Position numbers and translations under genes: made by a program. This document shows positions 1-9,235 of a stretch of DNA of 64,000 nucleotides, in pieces. How positions within the stretch are numbered: the stretch's first letter is position 1; each line of letters begins with the position of its first letter. Source of the stretch: Cytobacillus pseudoceanisediminis (lineage in GTDB: Bacteria > Bacillota > Bacilli > Bacillales > Cytobacillaceae). Under the pieces are notes generated by a model. The model searched no databases, was not told where the DNA came from, and saw only the letters and a list, made by a program, of their open reading frames with translations. The stretch spans positions 278,542 to 342,541 of the forward strand of contig NZ_CP097350.1 of NCBI RefSeq assembly GCF_023516215.1, given 5' to 3'.

Positions 1-468
1 TTTGGTCTTATCGTTATCCCTTTAGGACTTGCTATTGTCCTACAGATATATGCAAAAAAATCACTTGTTGGAAATAAAATAATAGATAAATCAGCATGGC
101 TTCCCGTTCCATTCATGGCTCTTACTCTTTTTGTTGTTGTATCGTCTCAAATAGGTAAATTATCAACATATATTGACCTAATTATTAGTGTAATTCCTAT
201 ATATATTGCTTTTATGATTATTATGCCTATCATTTCTAGGATTATCGCAAAGTGGTTCAAGCTTGATATTGGTTCAGGGCGTGCACTCATTTTTAGTGGA
301 ACAACACGTAATTCACTTGTAGTTCTTCCTCTTGCTTTAGCCTTACCAGATAATTTAAGCACATTAGTAGCAGCAATAATTGTGACTCAAACAATTGTTG
401 AACTTGCAGGTGAACTAATTTATATTCGTTTAGTACCAAATATACTTTTACGTAAAGGATCACCTTAA
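1..468 (+). CDS. Arsenite/metalloid efflux permease, ACR3/BASS type, C-terminal part
   Basis: The reading frame is open from base 1, so the gene starts outside the window; 155 residues are visible. It is strongly hydrophobic, with about four membrane segments. The stretch GRALIFSGTTRNSLVVLPLA is typical of ACR3-like arsenic-resistance carriers of the bile acid:Na+ symporter superfamily, which expel arsenite across the membrane. It runs toward the arsenic-related genes on the other strand, which supports the metalloid assignment. The exact substrate (arsenite, antimonite or an organoarsenical) cannot be read from this fragment. Confidence 0.75.
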   Translation, partial: FGLIVIPLGLAIVLQIYAKKSLVGNKIIDKSAWLPVPFMALTLFVVVSSQIGKLSTYIDLIISVIPIYIAFMIIMPIISRIIAKWFKLDIGSGRALIFSGTTRNSLVVLPLALALPDNLSTLVAAIIVTQTIVELAGELIYIRLVPNILLRKGSP

Positions 469-603
469 TTTTATATGTCTTTTTAAAAACCGCCTGAAAT
501 TAGTATCAGGTTCTCTTTAGGGGAGTTTTAATAAAAAAACACCCAATTTAACAACAATTTTAGCAAGGAAAATATCGGGTAACACAGTTGTAATTTCAGC
601 AAA

Positions 604-631
604 AAAAGAGCATCCCTGTCGATGCTCTTTT
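604..631 (-). terminator. Rho-independent terminator
   Basis: AAAAGAGCATC pairs perfectly with GATGCTCTTTT across a 6-nt loop, with A/T runs on both sides, so it can work in both directions. It lies between the convergent carrier gene and the small peptide gene. Confidence 0.8.
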
Positions 632-683
632 AATATTCAATATTGGTTTAAGAAGTAGCCTACTCCTTTTTAGAAGGCATTTG

Positions 684-884
684 TCAGCCACCATCTATAC
701 AAGTTGCACTTGAACTACCTACAACAGCGTTTAATTCCTTCAGGATTACAGAAAGAGTAGACTCGTTTACTAATGTCTCCAATGTTTCATCAGAGATCGG
801 GATGTTGTATTTGTTAAAAGTATCTGTTGTTTGTTCCCAGACTTCAACAATTGCCTTTGAGGACATGTTTTCTTGAATTACCAC
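684..884 (-). CDS. Small Cys-containing peptide, possible RiPP-type precursor
   Basis: This 66-residue product is read from a GTG start placed 7 nt after AAAGGAG; an earlier in-frame GTG overlaps that ribosome-binding site and is not used here. The acidic, helix-prone N-terminal part (DETLETLVNESTLSVIL) is followed by a small-residue tail, GSSSATCIDGG, with one Cys. A leader-like half followed by a short Ser/Thr/Cys core resembles ribosomally made, modified peptides, but no modification enzyme is seen nearby. It could also be a small metal-binding protein of the arsenic locus. Function unknown. A terminator follows it. Confidence 0.55.
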   Translation of the reverse strand: MVIQENMSSKAIVEVWEQTTDTFNKYNIPISDETLETLVNESTLSVILKELNAVVGSSSATCIDGG

Positions 885-1222
885 AATTATCACTCCTTTT
901 TATTAATTGTACCTCTATAGGAAATCAATTTTGAAATTTAAACTCATTTTCAGTTAAAAATCTACTCCATTTTAACATCGATAGTTGCAATAAAAATCGG
1001 ATTATAAGATGTGTACATAAACCTTGCACAATCTTTTCCTACTAAAATTAGTGGGGTTTTATATAAACGTATTTAACAATAGACTACCTATCAACAAAAA
1101 GACCACCTCGCCAATTACGAAATGCTCTGCTATTATTTTCCTTGTTATTTTAGGTAAAACCCCTTAAAGGGAACCCCTTAAAATATTTGCTGCATCTTTT
1201 ATTAACAAATTGCCATTATAAA

Positions 1223-1720
1223 TTAAAGAAGTTTTTCCATTGCCATTACATCAACAAATTTTCCATCTAAAACACCTTGGTTTTGAAAAATACCCACTTC
1301 TCGAAAACCCATTTTTTTATAAAGCCCTTGCCCTAATCCGTTAAAAGGGAAAGTAAATAAAACTAATTTGTGAAAGTTATTTTCTCTAGCTTTGGCTTCC
1401 AAAGTGGAAAGAAGTTTTCCTCCTACGCCTTTGCCTCTGGATTCCCTGGAGATATAAACTGAGATATCTGCAACCCCATTATATGCACTACGATTGTTAT
1501 ATGGATTTAAGGATGCCCAGCCAATTATGTTTCTTCCCTCTTCTGCAACCACTACACTAAATCTATCTTTATGATGCTTGAACCATTCTTTCATATATGA
1601 AGAATCTTTTATCTCTGTTTCTAACGTTGCAATCCGATCTTCTATTCCTTGATTATATATAGCCAGTATAGCTTTTAAATCTGACTCCCTGGCTCCGCGA
1701 ACAACTGCTTCACTTATCAT
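1223..1720 (-). CDS. arsN1: GNAT N-acetyltransferase, ArsN1/phosphinothricin-acetyltransferase type
   Basis: 165 residues from an ATG preceded by TGGAGG at 7 nt. The protein has the full single-domain GNAT fold of the PAT/ArsN family: the acetyl-CoA loop RGKGVGG at residues 95-101 and the AIYNQGI and FPFNGLGQGLYKKMGF signatures. ArsN1 enzymes acetylate the alpha-amino group of arsinothricin, a glutamate-like arsenic antibiotic, and related enzymes act on phosphinothricin. The location in an arsenic operon favours arsinothricin as substrate (inference). It lies 59 bp after the MFS gene and is probably co-transcribed. Confidence 0.72.
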   Translation of the reverse strand: MISEAVVRGARESDLKAILAIYNQGIEDRIATLETEIKDSSYMKEWFKHHKDRFSVVVAEEGRNIIGWASLNPYNNRSAYNGVADISVYISRESRGKGVGGKLLSTLEAKARENNFHKLVLFTFPFNGLGQGLYKKMGFREVGIFQNQGVLDGKFVDVMAMEKLL

Positions 1721-1779
1721 TAAAGTTCCTCCACTCGTCCCGATTAATCTTGTTTTCAAGTATATATACAATACGACCT

Positions 1780-3039
1780 TTAATAAGCTTTGTTAAACCC
1801 TTTATTATGGCTATTGATTAATGTATTTAACCTTTTTGCTAAAACTGACCATATAATAGCCAAAATAAGGAGTGTTACTGCACCACCCCAATATATAAAG
1901 TTAAAACCAGCCTCTAACTGTATTAAAATGAAACTAAGTGCTGGTCCTAAAGCAGCCCCTACATCTTGAGAGATGGAGTATATGGTAAGGAAAGAAACCA
2001 CGTTTGCAGTCTTTGCTGTGTCCAGTGCAATCGTGTCCAGTAGGGTAGTTAAAATTGTAGCTCCAGCCATCACTAAAAGAGTAATGACTATCCATATTCC
2101 TAACGGAAGTCTAATAGATATCATTCCAAAGACAACCCCTGCAAAAATTAAGGAAACAATAAAAATTGGCAACCTTCCTCGAGAGCCATCAGACCATTGC
2201 CCAACAGTCCTTCCCAGGAAAGGCTCCCAAGCCCATCTAACTGCTTGGATTATGCCTGATAATAACGTTACACTAATAACCACACTCAATATTGAAATAT
2301 GCTCTCCGTAAAAATGTTCAATCATGGGACTCAGAGTGGATGTTAGTATTCCTTGATATAACATAGCAATGAGAAAACCTGAAACGATGATGGATACTTT
2401 ATACCCTGTCTTGCCAATGAAAGGCTTACTTTTATTGATGTCACCTTTCTCTTCAGAAGTCTCATTATCCTGAGTAAAATTAGATTTCAAAATTAAAGGG
2501 AGGCCCAATAGGGTCAAAATACCAAACCCAACTGAAACCGTGCTTAAGCCAATGATCGGAACTAACAAACCGCCAATCAGCATACCCACTAGACTTCCTG
2601 TTCGGTAGAGTCCATTATATAGCCCCATGGAACTTCCCCGCTTATTGTTATCAGAATATAGGGCAACAACCGATAATCCGCCGATTCGAAAAAATGACCA
2701 AGCAATCCCCCATACTGCACGCAGGATTACCCAGGCGATAAAACCTTCAAAAACACCATAACCTATCGTAGTAAATCCGCCTAATAGAACAGCTATTATC
2801 AGTCCAGTCTTCAATGAAATACGTTTATACATCCAACCAACCAAAGGATTAAAAGGCAATCTTATGAAGCGATTTATAGAAAGTAGCACACCAACTTGCC
2901 AAATTGATTCAATGCCTGCAGTTTCCCAATAGATAGGCAAGGCAATGTACAGCATGGAATCTCCTAAGAGACTTAAAGCTGTGACTAAGGCGACTATTAT
3001 AATAGGATTTGAAGACATTTTATCTTTAATAGTCACCAT
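1780..3039 (-). CDS. Major facilitator superfamily efflux permease of the ars operon
   Basis: 419 residues with about 12 predicted membrane segments and an MFS loop 2-3 motif (GWMYKRISLKTG near residues 63-74). The start is supported by GAGAGG upstream. It sits between a small unknown gene and the ArsN1-like acetyltransferase, on the same strand and with short gaps, so it likely exports a metalloid compound, perhaps an acetylated or methylated arsenical. ArsJ, ArsK and ArsQ are known MFS-type arsenic exporters, but I cannot assign it to one of them by eye. Confidence 0.7.
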   Translation of the reverse strand: MVTIKDKMSSNPIIIVALVTALSLLGDSMLYIALPIYWETAGIESIWQVGVLLSINRFIRLPFNPLVGWMYKRISLKTGLIIAVLLGGFTTIGYGVFEGFIAWVILRAVWGIAWSFFRIGGLSVVALYSDNNKRGSSMGLYNGLYRTGSLVGMLIGGLLVPIIGLSTVSVGFGILTLLGLPLILKSNFTQDNETSEEKGDINKSKPFIGKTGYKVSIIVSGFLIAMLYQGILTSTLSPMIEHFYGEHISILSVVISVTLLSGIIQAVRWAWEPFLGRTVGQWSDGSRGRLPIFIVSLIFAGVVFGMISIRLPLGIWIVITLLVMAGATILTTLLDTIALDTAKTANVVSFLTIYSISQDVGAALGPALSFILIQLEAGFNFIYWGGAVTLLILAIIWSVLAKRLNTLINSHNKGFNKAY

Positions 3040-3071
3040 GGTTCATCCTCTCGGAAGATATAATAAATTCT

Positions 3072-3281
3072 TTAATCATTAGATTGGGTCATTAATTCTT
3101 GATAAGCCAAGAGAAATTGTGTAAAGGTTTCCTGACCCATGTCATTTTCCTTTAAGCGAAACAGCCGTTCGAAGGTTCTTTCTTTAGCTTCGTCAAGTGA
3201 ACATCCAAAAGCATTCATAATTAAATTCATATAAGAAATAAAATATTCTTTTTTGAGCGTTCCGGCATGATTAATTGTCAT
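3072..3281 (-). CDS. Small hypothetical protein of the ars operon
   Basis: 69 residues starting MTINHAG, chosen because AAAGGTG lies at the right distance from this ATG; longer in-frame starts lack a ribosome-binding site. Predicted soluble, helical and charged (ERTFERLFRLKENDMGQETF), with one Cys. It lies between the large flavoprotein and the MFS gene with short gaps, so it is almost surely in the same operon. No family recognised. Confidence 0.55.
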   Translation of the reverse strand: MTINHAGTLKKEYFISYMNLIMNAFGCSLDEAKERTFERLFRLKENDMGQETFTQFLLAYQELMTQSND

Positions 3282-3343
3282 TTGCATCACCTTTAGATTC
3301 GTTTTTAGGGGAAGCGCAGGCTTCCCCTTTAATAAGATTATTA

Positions 3344-4735
3344 TTAATTGCAGCAAGAAGACGCAGGTTCGTCACAGGAGGAAGTTTTACTATTAAGATT
3401 GACGCTGCAGACACCTGTTTCTGGTAAGTCTAACTCCACTTTTTCAGCAGCTGCCAAGTCACCACTTAAATAAGCCACAACTGACCTAACTTGTTCATAT
3501 CCTGTTGCCATTAAGAAGGTTGGAGCACGCCCATAGCTTTTTGCACCTACAATATAAAAATCTTTCTCAGGCTGTCTTAATTCCTTCTCTCCATGAGGAC
3601 GAACAGTTCCGCAGCTATGAATATTTGGATCGATTAACGGTGCTAAAGCTTTTACACTCTCAGTTGCAGAATCGATGGAGGTACGCAGTTCATTTATGAT
3701 TAAAAAATCCGGACGGCTTCCTGTATTAACAATCATTTCGTCGATCCCCTCAAGGCTTCTCTGCTTGCCATTTTGGCTGCCTATTAACTCGATTCCCTCT
3801 TCTATCTTTTTGACCAATTGGATTCGGAATGGAGTAATGACCTTCACTTGCTGATTATCTACCAGATTGTGAATCCTGCTTCCGAGAAGGCCGCGAGCTT
3901 CAAGAGCATCCTTCTCTTCACCGCCATAGGCATCCTCAACACGCTGCCTTCTCATAATCCATATGATCTCCGTTTCAGGATAGGATTCTTTCAATTTGGC
4001 TAAATCCAATAAAGCGTTTATGGCTGAATGGCCACCTCCAACAACAGCTATTCGTTTATTTGCATAACGTTGCTGTTCCTTCCCAAGAATATCTGGTATT
4101 CCATAGAATATTTTTTCCTTGAGAGATTTTTCTTCAGTGAGCCATACACCACTTGAGACGACAGGGTTGGGGTTTCCCCATGTCCCCGTAGCATCTATCA
4201 CTGCCTTGGCTTCAAATGTTTTGTACTCTGTATTACTTTCAGTATGGATGATAAATGGGACACTTTCCCGATTTGCTGTTTTCATTTTATCCATATCTTT
4301 TCTGCCAATCGATAAAACTTTAGTATTGAGATGAACGAATGGTTTAATTTCAGGTACCATAGCCAATGGCTGCAAATACTGTTCCACCAGCTCCTGCCCA
4401 GTCGGCAAACTTTCTAATCCCGGATGAATCCAACCACTGGCATTCAATAAGTCCTTAGCAACTTTATCAACATTGTATTGCCAAGGTGAGAATAAGCGTA
4501 CATGGCCCCAAGTTAAAATATTTGCACCTATTTGTGAACCAGCTTCTATAAGGATAAAGGGAATCCTATTTTTTGCTAAATGGGCTGCAGCTGCCAAGCC
4601 TACAGGCCCACCTCCTATAACCGCAACAGGTAGTTTACTTGTTTCATTATTTAACGTAATACTTTGAGTTGATAAGCTAACATTTGTACCGCAGCATTCG
4701 TTTCCACTGATTAGAATATTATTTGCCTTCGTCAT
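3344..4735 (-). CDS. FAD/NAD(P)-binding oxidoreductase with cysteine-pair tail
   Basis: 463 residues. A first dinucleotide fold (VAVIGGGPVGLAAAAHLA, residues 38-55) binds FAD, and a second (IAVVGGGHSAINALLDLA) binds NAD(P)H, as in flavin monooxygenases and thioredoxin-reductase-like enzymes. Extra cysteines are notable: a CC pair near residue 14 and a C-terminal tail ending SSCCN. Proteins of this build recur in Gram-positive arsenic operons. A role in oxidising or reducing an arsenical with metal-binding cysteines is plausible but inferred. Start ATG follows AGAGGAG. It lies between a second, frameshifted flavoprotein and a small gene. Confidence 0.7.
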   Translation of the reverse strand: MTKANNILISGNECCGTNVSLSTQSITLNNETSKLPVAVIGGGPVGLAAAAHLAKNRIPFILIEAGSQIGANILTWGHVRLFSPWQYNVDKVAKDLLNASGWIHPGLESLPTGQELVEQYLQPLAMVPEIKPFVHLNTKVLSIGRKDMDKMKTANRESVPFIIHTESNTEYKTFEAKAVIDATGTWGNPNPVVSSGVWLTEEKSLKEKIFYGIPDILGKEQQRYANKRIAVVGGGHSAINALLDLAKLKESYPETEIIWIMRRQRVEDAYGGEEKDALEARGLLGSRIHNLVDNQQVKVITPFRIQLVKKIEEGIELIGSQNGKQRSLEGIDEMIVNTGSRPDFLIINELRTSIDSATESVKALAPLIDPNIHSCGTVRPHGEKELRQPEKDFYIVGAKSYGRAPTFLMATGYEQVRSVVAYLSGDLAAAEKVELDLPETGVCSVNLNSKTSSCDEPASSCCN

Positions 4736-4840
4736 TTTAATCTCCTCTTTTCTTTTAATTAGATAATTGATAAATCAGTATTAGTATTACTGTATATATG
4801 ACTTTTTTTGAGAAAAACAATAAAACACTTGTTTAATCTT

Positions 4841-5906
4841 TTAATACCTATTATTTTTCAAATGTCGCCGTAGCTTTCTAACGATAAACCGTGAATCAGG
4901 ACCAACCCCTCTTAATGTTGCAGAAGCAAATGACCGCTGTCCTTCTAGCCCCACATAATATAGTCCTGGCACCGAGGTGCTTATCCCAGCGATTTCCATG
5001 GGTTTCCCCTCGTTATCGAGGGCACCTAGATCGCTTAAGTAATCAAGGTTATAACGGAAACCTGTAGCATAAATGACAGTGTCTACTTGTTCTTTTTTCC
5101 GTCTGGCCAAATTACCCCATTGTCATAAAAGGAAATAAACATGGGTTGTTGATTAGGTTTCCCAGATGCCAATCGTTCTTCGTAATTATTAAGATTGGCT
5201 ACTGAACTCGAAATCAGTGGCTTTTTGCCAAATCGCCAGAAAGGGAATGTATCTATCCCAATAGCCCTTATCCAAAAGTGCAGATCCTGCCCCAAAAATC
5301 TTTGTCTTATTAATTGAACCGGCTTTCGTACAGCTAGTGTTGTTTTACTTACCTCTGCCAACTCAATAGCAATCTGCACTGCCGAATTCCTACTTCCCAC
5401 AACAAGCACTCTATGATTTATAAAAGGGTCCGGATTTCTATAATCTGATGAATGAATAATACGTCCTTGAAAAGTCTCTTGCCCTTTAATAAAAGGTATA
5501 AATGGATTATTAAAAGAACCAGTTGCGTTGATAATAGTCCGAGCATGGAATGTCTCACCCGATTCTGTTAGTACCTCAAATACTTGAGCTTTGCTCTTTA
5601 CGGATACGACCCTCTGATTGGCCATAACAGACAGGTTAAAGTGTTTTTTATAATCCATTAAGTAATCAATTACTTCCATTTTTGATGGATAATGATCAGG
5701 ATCTCCAGGGAACTTCATCCCAGGTAATGATGAAAATCGTGCAGGAGAAAATAGTTTGAGGCTGTCATAATAATTTGGCCAGGAACCTGTAGCTTGCTCA
5801 TTTGCTTCCAAGATTAAATAATCTAGTCCTTCCTTTTCCAAATAATATCCTGATGCAAGACCAGCCTGCCCCCACCAATAACTATAGCCTCCCAAACTTT
5901 ACTCAT
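4841..5906 (-). pseudogene. arsO: Flavin-dependent monooxygenase (ArsO-like), two frameshifts
   Basis: Read as one gene, this encodes a single-component flavin monooxygenase of about 350 residues. It has an N-terminal FAD fold, the region after GSFNNP, a second fold (RVLVVGSRNSAVQIAIELA) and the closing signature DTVIYATGFRYNLDYL. ATG at 5906 follows AAAGGAGG. Two one-base deletions break it: in the C run near 5869 (the FAD loop should read VIGGGQAG) and in the T run at 5093-5098, after WPDGK. Both are homopolymers, so the gene may be intact in the real molecule. ArsO-type enzymes are linked to arsenic resistance; substrate not provable here. Confidence 0.7.
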
Positions 5907-5927
5907 ATGAATCCTCCTTTCGTTTAT

Positions 5928-5940
5928 TTGCATTTTGCAA
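5928..5940. promoter_or_regulatory. Palindromic operator candidate (copy 2)
   Basis: TTGCATTTTGCAA is a TTGCA-N3-TGCAA palindrome between the MarR-type gene and the flavin monooxygenase gene. The identical palindrome lies in the MarR promoter at 6445-6457, which suggests a shared operator for the regulator. Confidence 0.6.
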
Positions 5941-5958
5941 GTATTAGGTACAAGGGAA

Positions 5959-6408
5959 TTACCCCTGTATTGGTTTGCAACATACACTGGACTTTGCCAT
6001 TGCGTTATTTAATAAATGAATTGAACGAATGACCGTCTCTCTTTCAAACTCATTCATCTGGGAAAAAACTTCATTTAAAAATGAATTCATTTGTTGTTCA
6101 ATTGTCGTTGCGATATATTTTCCCTCTGTAGTCAGAGAAAGAATACTAATCCGTTTATCATCTGGGTCTGGTGTTTTCTTTACTAAGTTCATTTTTACTA
6201 ATGATTGTACCTGCCGACTAAAAGTAGTAATATCAGTCCCCAAGGTTTCCGCAATTTGCTGCATAGATGGCTTATGTTGATTATCTATCTCATATAGAAT
6301 GTGACTTTGAATGAGGGAAATATCGCATCCACCAACACTGCAGCAATTTTTATTAAGCAAACCAAATCGGCGTGTCATTACTTGAAACATCCCACGAAGA
6401 TTTTCCAA
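5959..6408 (-). CDS. MarR-family regulator with cysteine pairs, likely metalloid-responsive
   Basis: About 149 residues. The winged-helix core is clear (PSMQQIAETLGTDITTFSRQ recognition region; wing with DPDDKRISILSLT). A TTG start at 6408 is favoured because AGAGGTG sits 6 nt upstream; GTG at 6417 overlaps that site. Cysteines cluster at residues 22-23 and 28 (NCCSVGGC) and at 143-144 (VCCKPIQG). Close CC pairs are a common way for repressors to bind trivalent arsenic, so metalloid sensing is a reasonable inference. It is the first gene of the arsenic operon and has a palindrome in its own promoter. Confidence 0.75.
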   Translation of the reverse strand: MENLRGMFQVMTRRFGLLNKNCCSVGGCDISLIQSHILYEIDNQHKPSMQQIAETLGTDITTFSRQVQSLVKMNLVKKTPDPDDKRISILSLTTEGKYIATTIEQQMNSFLNEVFSQMNEFERETVIRSIHLLNNAMAKSSVCCKPIQG

Positions 6409-6428
6409 TATTTTCACCTCTTGATCAC

Positions 6429-6457
6429 ATTATATGCAATTAACTTGCAAAATGCAA
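6429..6457 (-). promoter_or_regulatory. Promoter of the ars operon with overlapping operator
   Basis: On the minus strand TTGCAT (-35) and TATAAT (-10) are separated by exactly 17 nt. The -35 box lies inside the palindrome TTGCAAAATGCAA (6445-6457), the same sequence as at 5928-5940, so bound repressor would block RNA polymerase. Confidence 0.7.
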
Positions 6458-6659
6458 CTAAAAACCTCAAACTTATTTTACCTGGTTTGGCAGCTACTCA
6501 TAAATAATCAACCATTGCTTCAATGACTTATAAAGACGATTTTCATAATGTTTTATTATTGGAATGGGTCTAGAAATAATGTTTTTAACTATCCCCCCTT
6601 TTAAAAAAATTAAAAAAACCCCCTTAAACTCTAATTAGACAAAGCCCCATTATCAAATA

Positions 6660-6690
6660 AGGAAAAAGGGCTGCTCGCAACCCTTATTGA
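6660..6690 (-). terminator. Terminator after tnpC
   Basis: On the minus strand AAGGGTTGC pairs with GCAGCCCTT (one mismatch) and is followed by TTTTTCC. It separates the transposition genes from the arsenic cargo. Confidence 0.6.
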
Positions 6691-6738
6691 ACTCAAGCTA
6701 TGAGAAAAAGAGAGTGAAAAAGATGTTGTATTTTTGAA

Positions 6739-7119
6739 TTATAAATTTTTATATACGTCTGAATAAGCTATTTTCAATTGCTTTTTGAGTTGTTGATTTT
6801 CATCTTCTAACTTTTTATTCTTTCTCTTTAAAGAAGCAATAATTGCATCCTTGTTGCTTTCATTCATTTCTCGTTTCACCTGTTTTGGGGTCGGTACATT
6901 AGCCTGTTGCTGCCTTAAGGTTTCAATTCTGTCACGAATCTCTGGGTGATTATATAATGTGGCTTTAGAAACCCCTGATTCGTTTGCAACATTATTAAAA
7001 TTAATATTCCCTTTAATCTTAATGAGTCGTTTTAAGGCATCATTAACCTTCTTTTCAGTAAGTGCTTTTCTTGATGCATGGATAGATTTTAGATGTATTT
7101 TCCGGTCGTAATTACTCAT
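6739..7119 (-). CDS. tnpC: Transposition protein TnpC, Tn554 family
   Basis: 126 residues from ATG 7119, which follows AAGGTGAG and overlaps the tnpB stop by 8 nt; the Tn554 TnpC is about this size. The N-terminal half carries a helix-turn-helix (NFNNVANESGVSKATLYNHP) and the C-terminal half a coiled coil (KRKNKKLEDENQQLKKQL). This is the DUF6262-like layout of TnpC accessory proteins, which affect the orientation and frequency of transposition in Tn554. Third gene of the tnpABC operon. Confidence 0.8.
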   Translation of the reverse strand: MSNYDRKIHLKSIHASRKALTEKKVNDALKRLIKIKGNINFNNVANESGVSKATLYNHPEIRDRIETLRQQQANVPTPKQVKREMNESNKDAIIASLKRKNKKLEDENQQLKKQLKIAYSDVYKNL

Positions 7120-9235
7120 TACTCTCACCTTGCTTTCGTTTAATTCTATCCACTCGACCAAAGATTATGTTACCGGCTTTAATAGTTTCTAATATACCTC
7201 GGTAACGTTCTAAATTCTTTCTGTTTTTTTCAACGATATCATTCCTTCCACGGTGTTCTAATACATCTATTGTTTTTACTGTAGTTTTTATTAATAACTC
7301 ATATTTTTGAGTATCTAAGTCCGAAAAGCCGATGGCCAAGTCTTTACATGGACTTCCTGAGTTACAAGTTAGACATGGTGGCTCTTCAGCATAAGGACAA
7401 TTTCCATTTATTCGTGCATGACATGTACCATATGGATTATCAATTGCATTCAGCTTATGATCGCGCCACAATGTTTCAAAAATATTAGTTGGGATATCTT
7501 CGTTAGACTTTATTTCTTGAACCTCACCATTTAGGTCAAAACTAAATACACCTTGTCTCAATGCTTCCTCAAAAACTTTTCTCTTAGTATTATCTAACAA
7601 CTTCGCATAACGCATCGTCATTTCAGGCGAAGCATGAGCTAATAAATCCTGTAAAGTAATAATATCTACACCATTATTTATCATCTTAACTGCGTATGTA
7701 TGTCGGAATTGATGTGTTTTAAAGCGGAACAAATCCCCATTTTCATCGGTAATATTTTTTAATTTAGCCAACTCATTTATTTTAACACCAATCCATTGTT
7801 GTTCATACGGGCGTCCCTTTCTAGTACCTCGATAGCGAACAAATATTAATTTTTCGGGGTTGTTATCTTGATTACTATGTAAAATGGAGTTATTTATTAT
7901 AGCTGCAAGTATGTCAGCCAGTTCGTCATCTATTGGAATACGATGACCTACTACATTAGTTTTCTCAATATCAGTCTCGATATAATATTTTCCGTTTAGC
8001 TTTATTAAACAGTCTTGTGTTAAACCTAAGACATCTGAGATTCTAAGACCTGTTTTAAAAGCAACCCATACTACAGGCTGTGCATCTTTGTTAAGTGAAT
8101 TAATGTGTCTGAATAACTGTTCTAAAACGTAGTCAGGAATGTAGTCTACTTGATCAATGGGCTTCTTTTTTAGTGTGGGTCTATCCTCCTGAAAAACAAG
8201 AAGACTAACTGGTTTTAATGGACAATCTGCTTGATTATAAGTAGAAATATCCTCAAGAAATTGAGTAATATAATGCAAATTAGTATTTATATGATGTTCA
8301 AAGTGAGTAATTTTCTTATCTTTTCTGGTCTCGTTTTTTAACCAATCCAAATATTTCTCAATATGCTTTCTTTCTAGATATTTAAAACTTGTCCAGGAAG
8401 GTTCTGCAGCTAGTATATAATTGATAAACCTCGTTACTTGTCTTACATAGCCTATTGCACTAGTCCAAGCATAATTATCAAGCAATCTTCTTTTTGTATT
8501 CTGTTTTACAATATTTTTAAGCTGGTTTGACATAATCTTAGAAAAATTTATATAGTGGGCTGATGTACTTTTAACATAATTAATACCATAAAGTTCATTT
8601 AATTTTCTTATGTCCCACCTGTCTTTTTCCCATTCAGCTCTTAAATCTGAATACTTACAAAGATTCTTATAAATTAGTCCAAAAAAACCAGCTATAGGAG
8701 TTTGATTAGTATATCCACCATTCTTATTTGAGCCTTGCCTAGTTAATACGGAGCCATTGTCATTTAACCAACTTAGCCACATCAAATTAGCTTTATTAAA
8801 GTCAATATCCAAGATCGAATCAATATTAGGGAATTTTTCATTTAAGAATGAAGTAAGTTTGTATAACTTTGTCGCACCAACTCCATATATTGTAGATAGA
8901 GACCATTCATCTTTAAACAACCTTTTATACCAGAGATATTTAAGCTCTATATTAACTTGTGGATTGTCAATTTCAAACCTTATAATATTTTTCCGATAGT
9001 AGTACCTCTCTAATTGATCCTTAAAGTTATTGATATTTCCAATATACCTTATATCCCAATGGTCATTAACTAAAAAATATGGATCATTTACGACCTTATA
9101 AGTTACTGACCCATCTATTTCTACCGTTTTTTCCCTATAAGTTGATAATTCCTTTCTAATTTGGTCATGTAAACTAAAGGAATGCTGAAAATAACTATCT
9201 ACATTTTTTCTGCTCAAATCTTTACCGCCTCTCAT
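7112..9235 (-). CDS. tnpB: Tyrosine recombinase TnpB, Tn554 family
   Basis: 707 residues. A tyrosine-recombinase catalytic domain lies in the second half: the first Arg in FKTGLRISDVLGL, the HxxR box HQFRHTYA, the second His in LLAHASPEM and the nucleophile in MRYAKL. A Cys cluster follows (CHARINGNCPYAEEPPC and CNSGSPC), the zinc-binding tail typical of TnpB-type recombinases. ATG overlaps the tnpA stop as ATGA, indicating translational coupling. It is somewhat longer than the classical TnpB. Together with TnpA it would carry out site-specific transposition. Confidence 0.85.
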   Translation of the reverse strand: MRGGKDLSRKNVDSYFQHSFSLHDQIRKELSTYREKTVEIDGSVTYKVVNDPYFLVNDHWDIRYIGNINNFKDQLERYYYRKNIIRFEIDNPQVNIELKYLWYKRLFKDEWSLSTIYGVGATKLYKLTSFLNEKFPNIDSILDIDFNKANLMWLSWLNDNGSVLTRQGSNKNGGYTNQTPIAGFFGLIYKNLCKYSDLRAEWEKDRWDIRKLNELYGINYVKSTSAHYINFSKIMSNQLKNIVKQNTKRRLLDNYAWTSAIGYVRQVTRFINYILAAEPSWTSFKYLERKHIEKYLDWLKNETRKDKKITHFEHHINTNLHYITQFLEDISTYNQADCPLKPVSLLVFQEDRPTLKKKPIDQVDYIPDYVLEQLFRHINSLNKDAQPVVWVAFKTGLRISDVLGLTQDCLIKLNGKYYIETDIEKTNVVGHRIPIDDELADILAAIINNSILHSNQDNNPEKLIFVRYRGTRKGRPYEQQWIGVKINELAKLKNITDENGDLFRFKTHQFRHTYAVKMINNGVDIITLQDLLAHASPEMTMRYAKLLDNTKRKVFEEALRQGVFSFDLNGEVQEIKSNEDIPTNIFETLWRDHKLNAIDNPYGTCHARINGNCPYAEEPPCLTCNSGSPCKDLAIGFSDLDTQKYELLIKTTVKTIDVLEHRGRNDIVEKNRKNLERYRGILETIKAGNIIFGRVDRIKRKQGESNE

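Noticed and set aside
1973..2311. Plus-strand open frame inside the MFS gene
   Set aside because: Mirror of a real coding region; no ribosome-binding site and no family resemblance. Many similar shadow frames exist and were left out.
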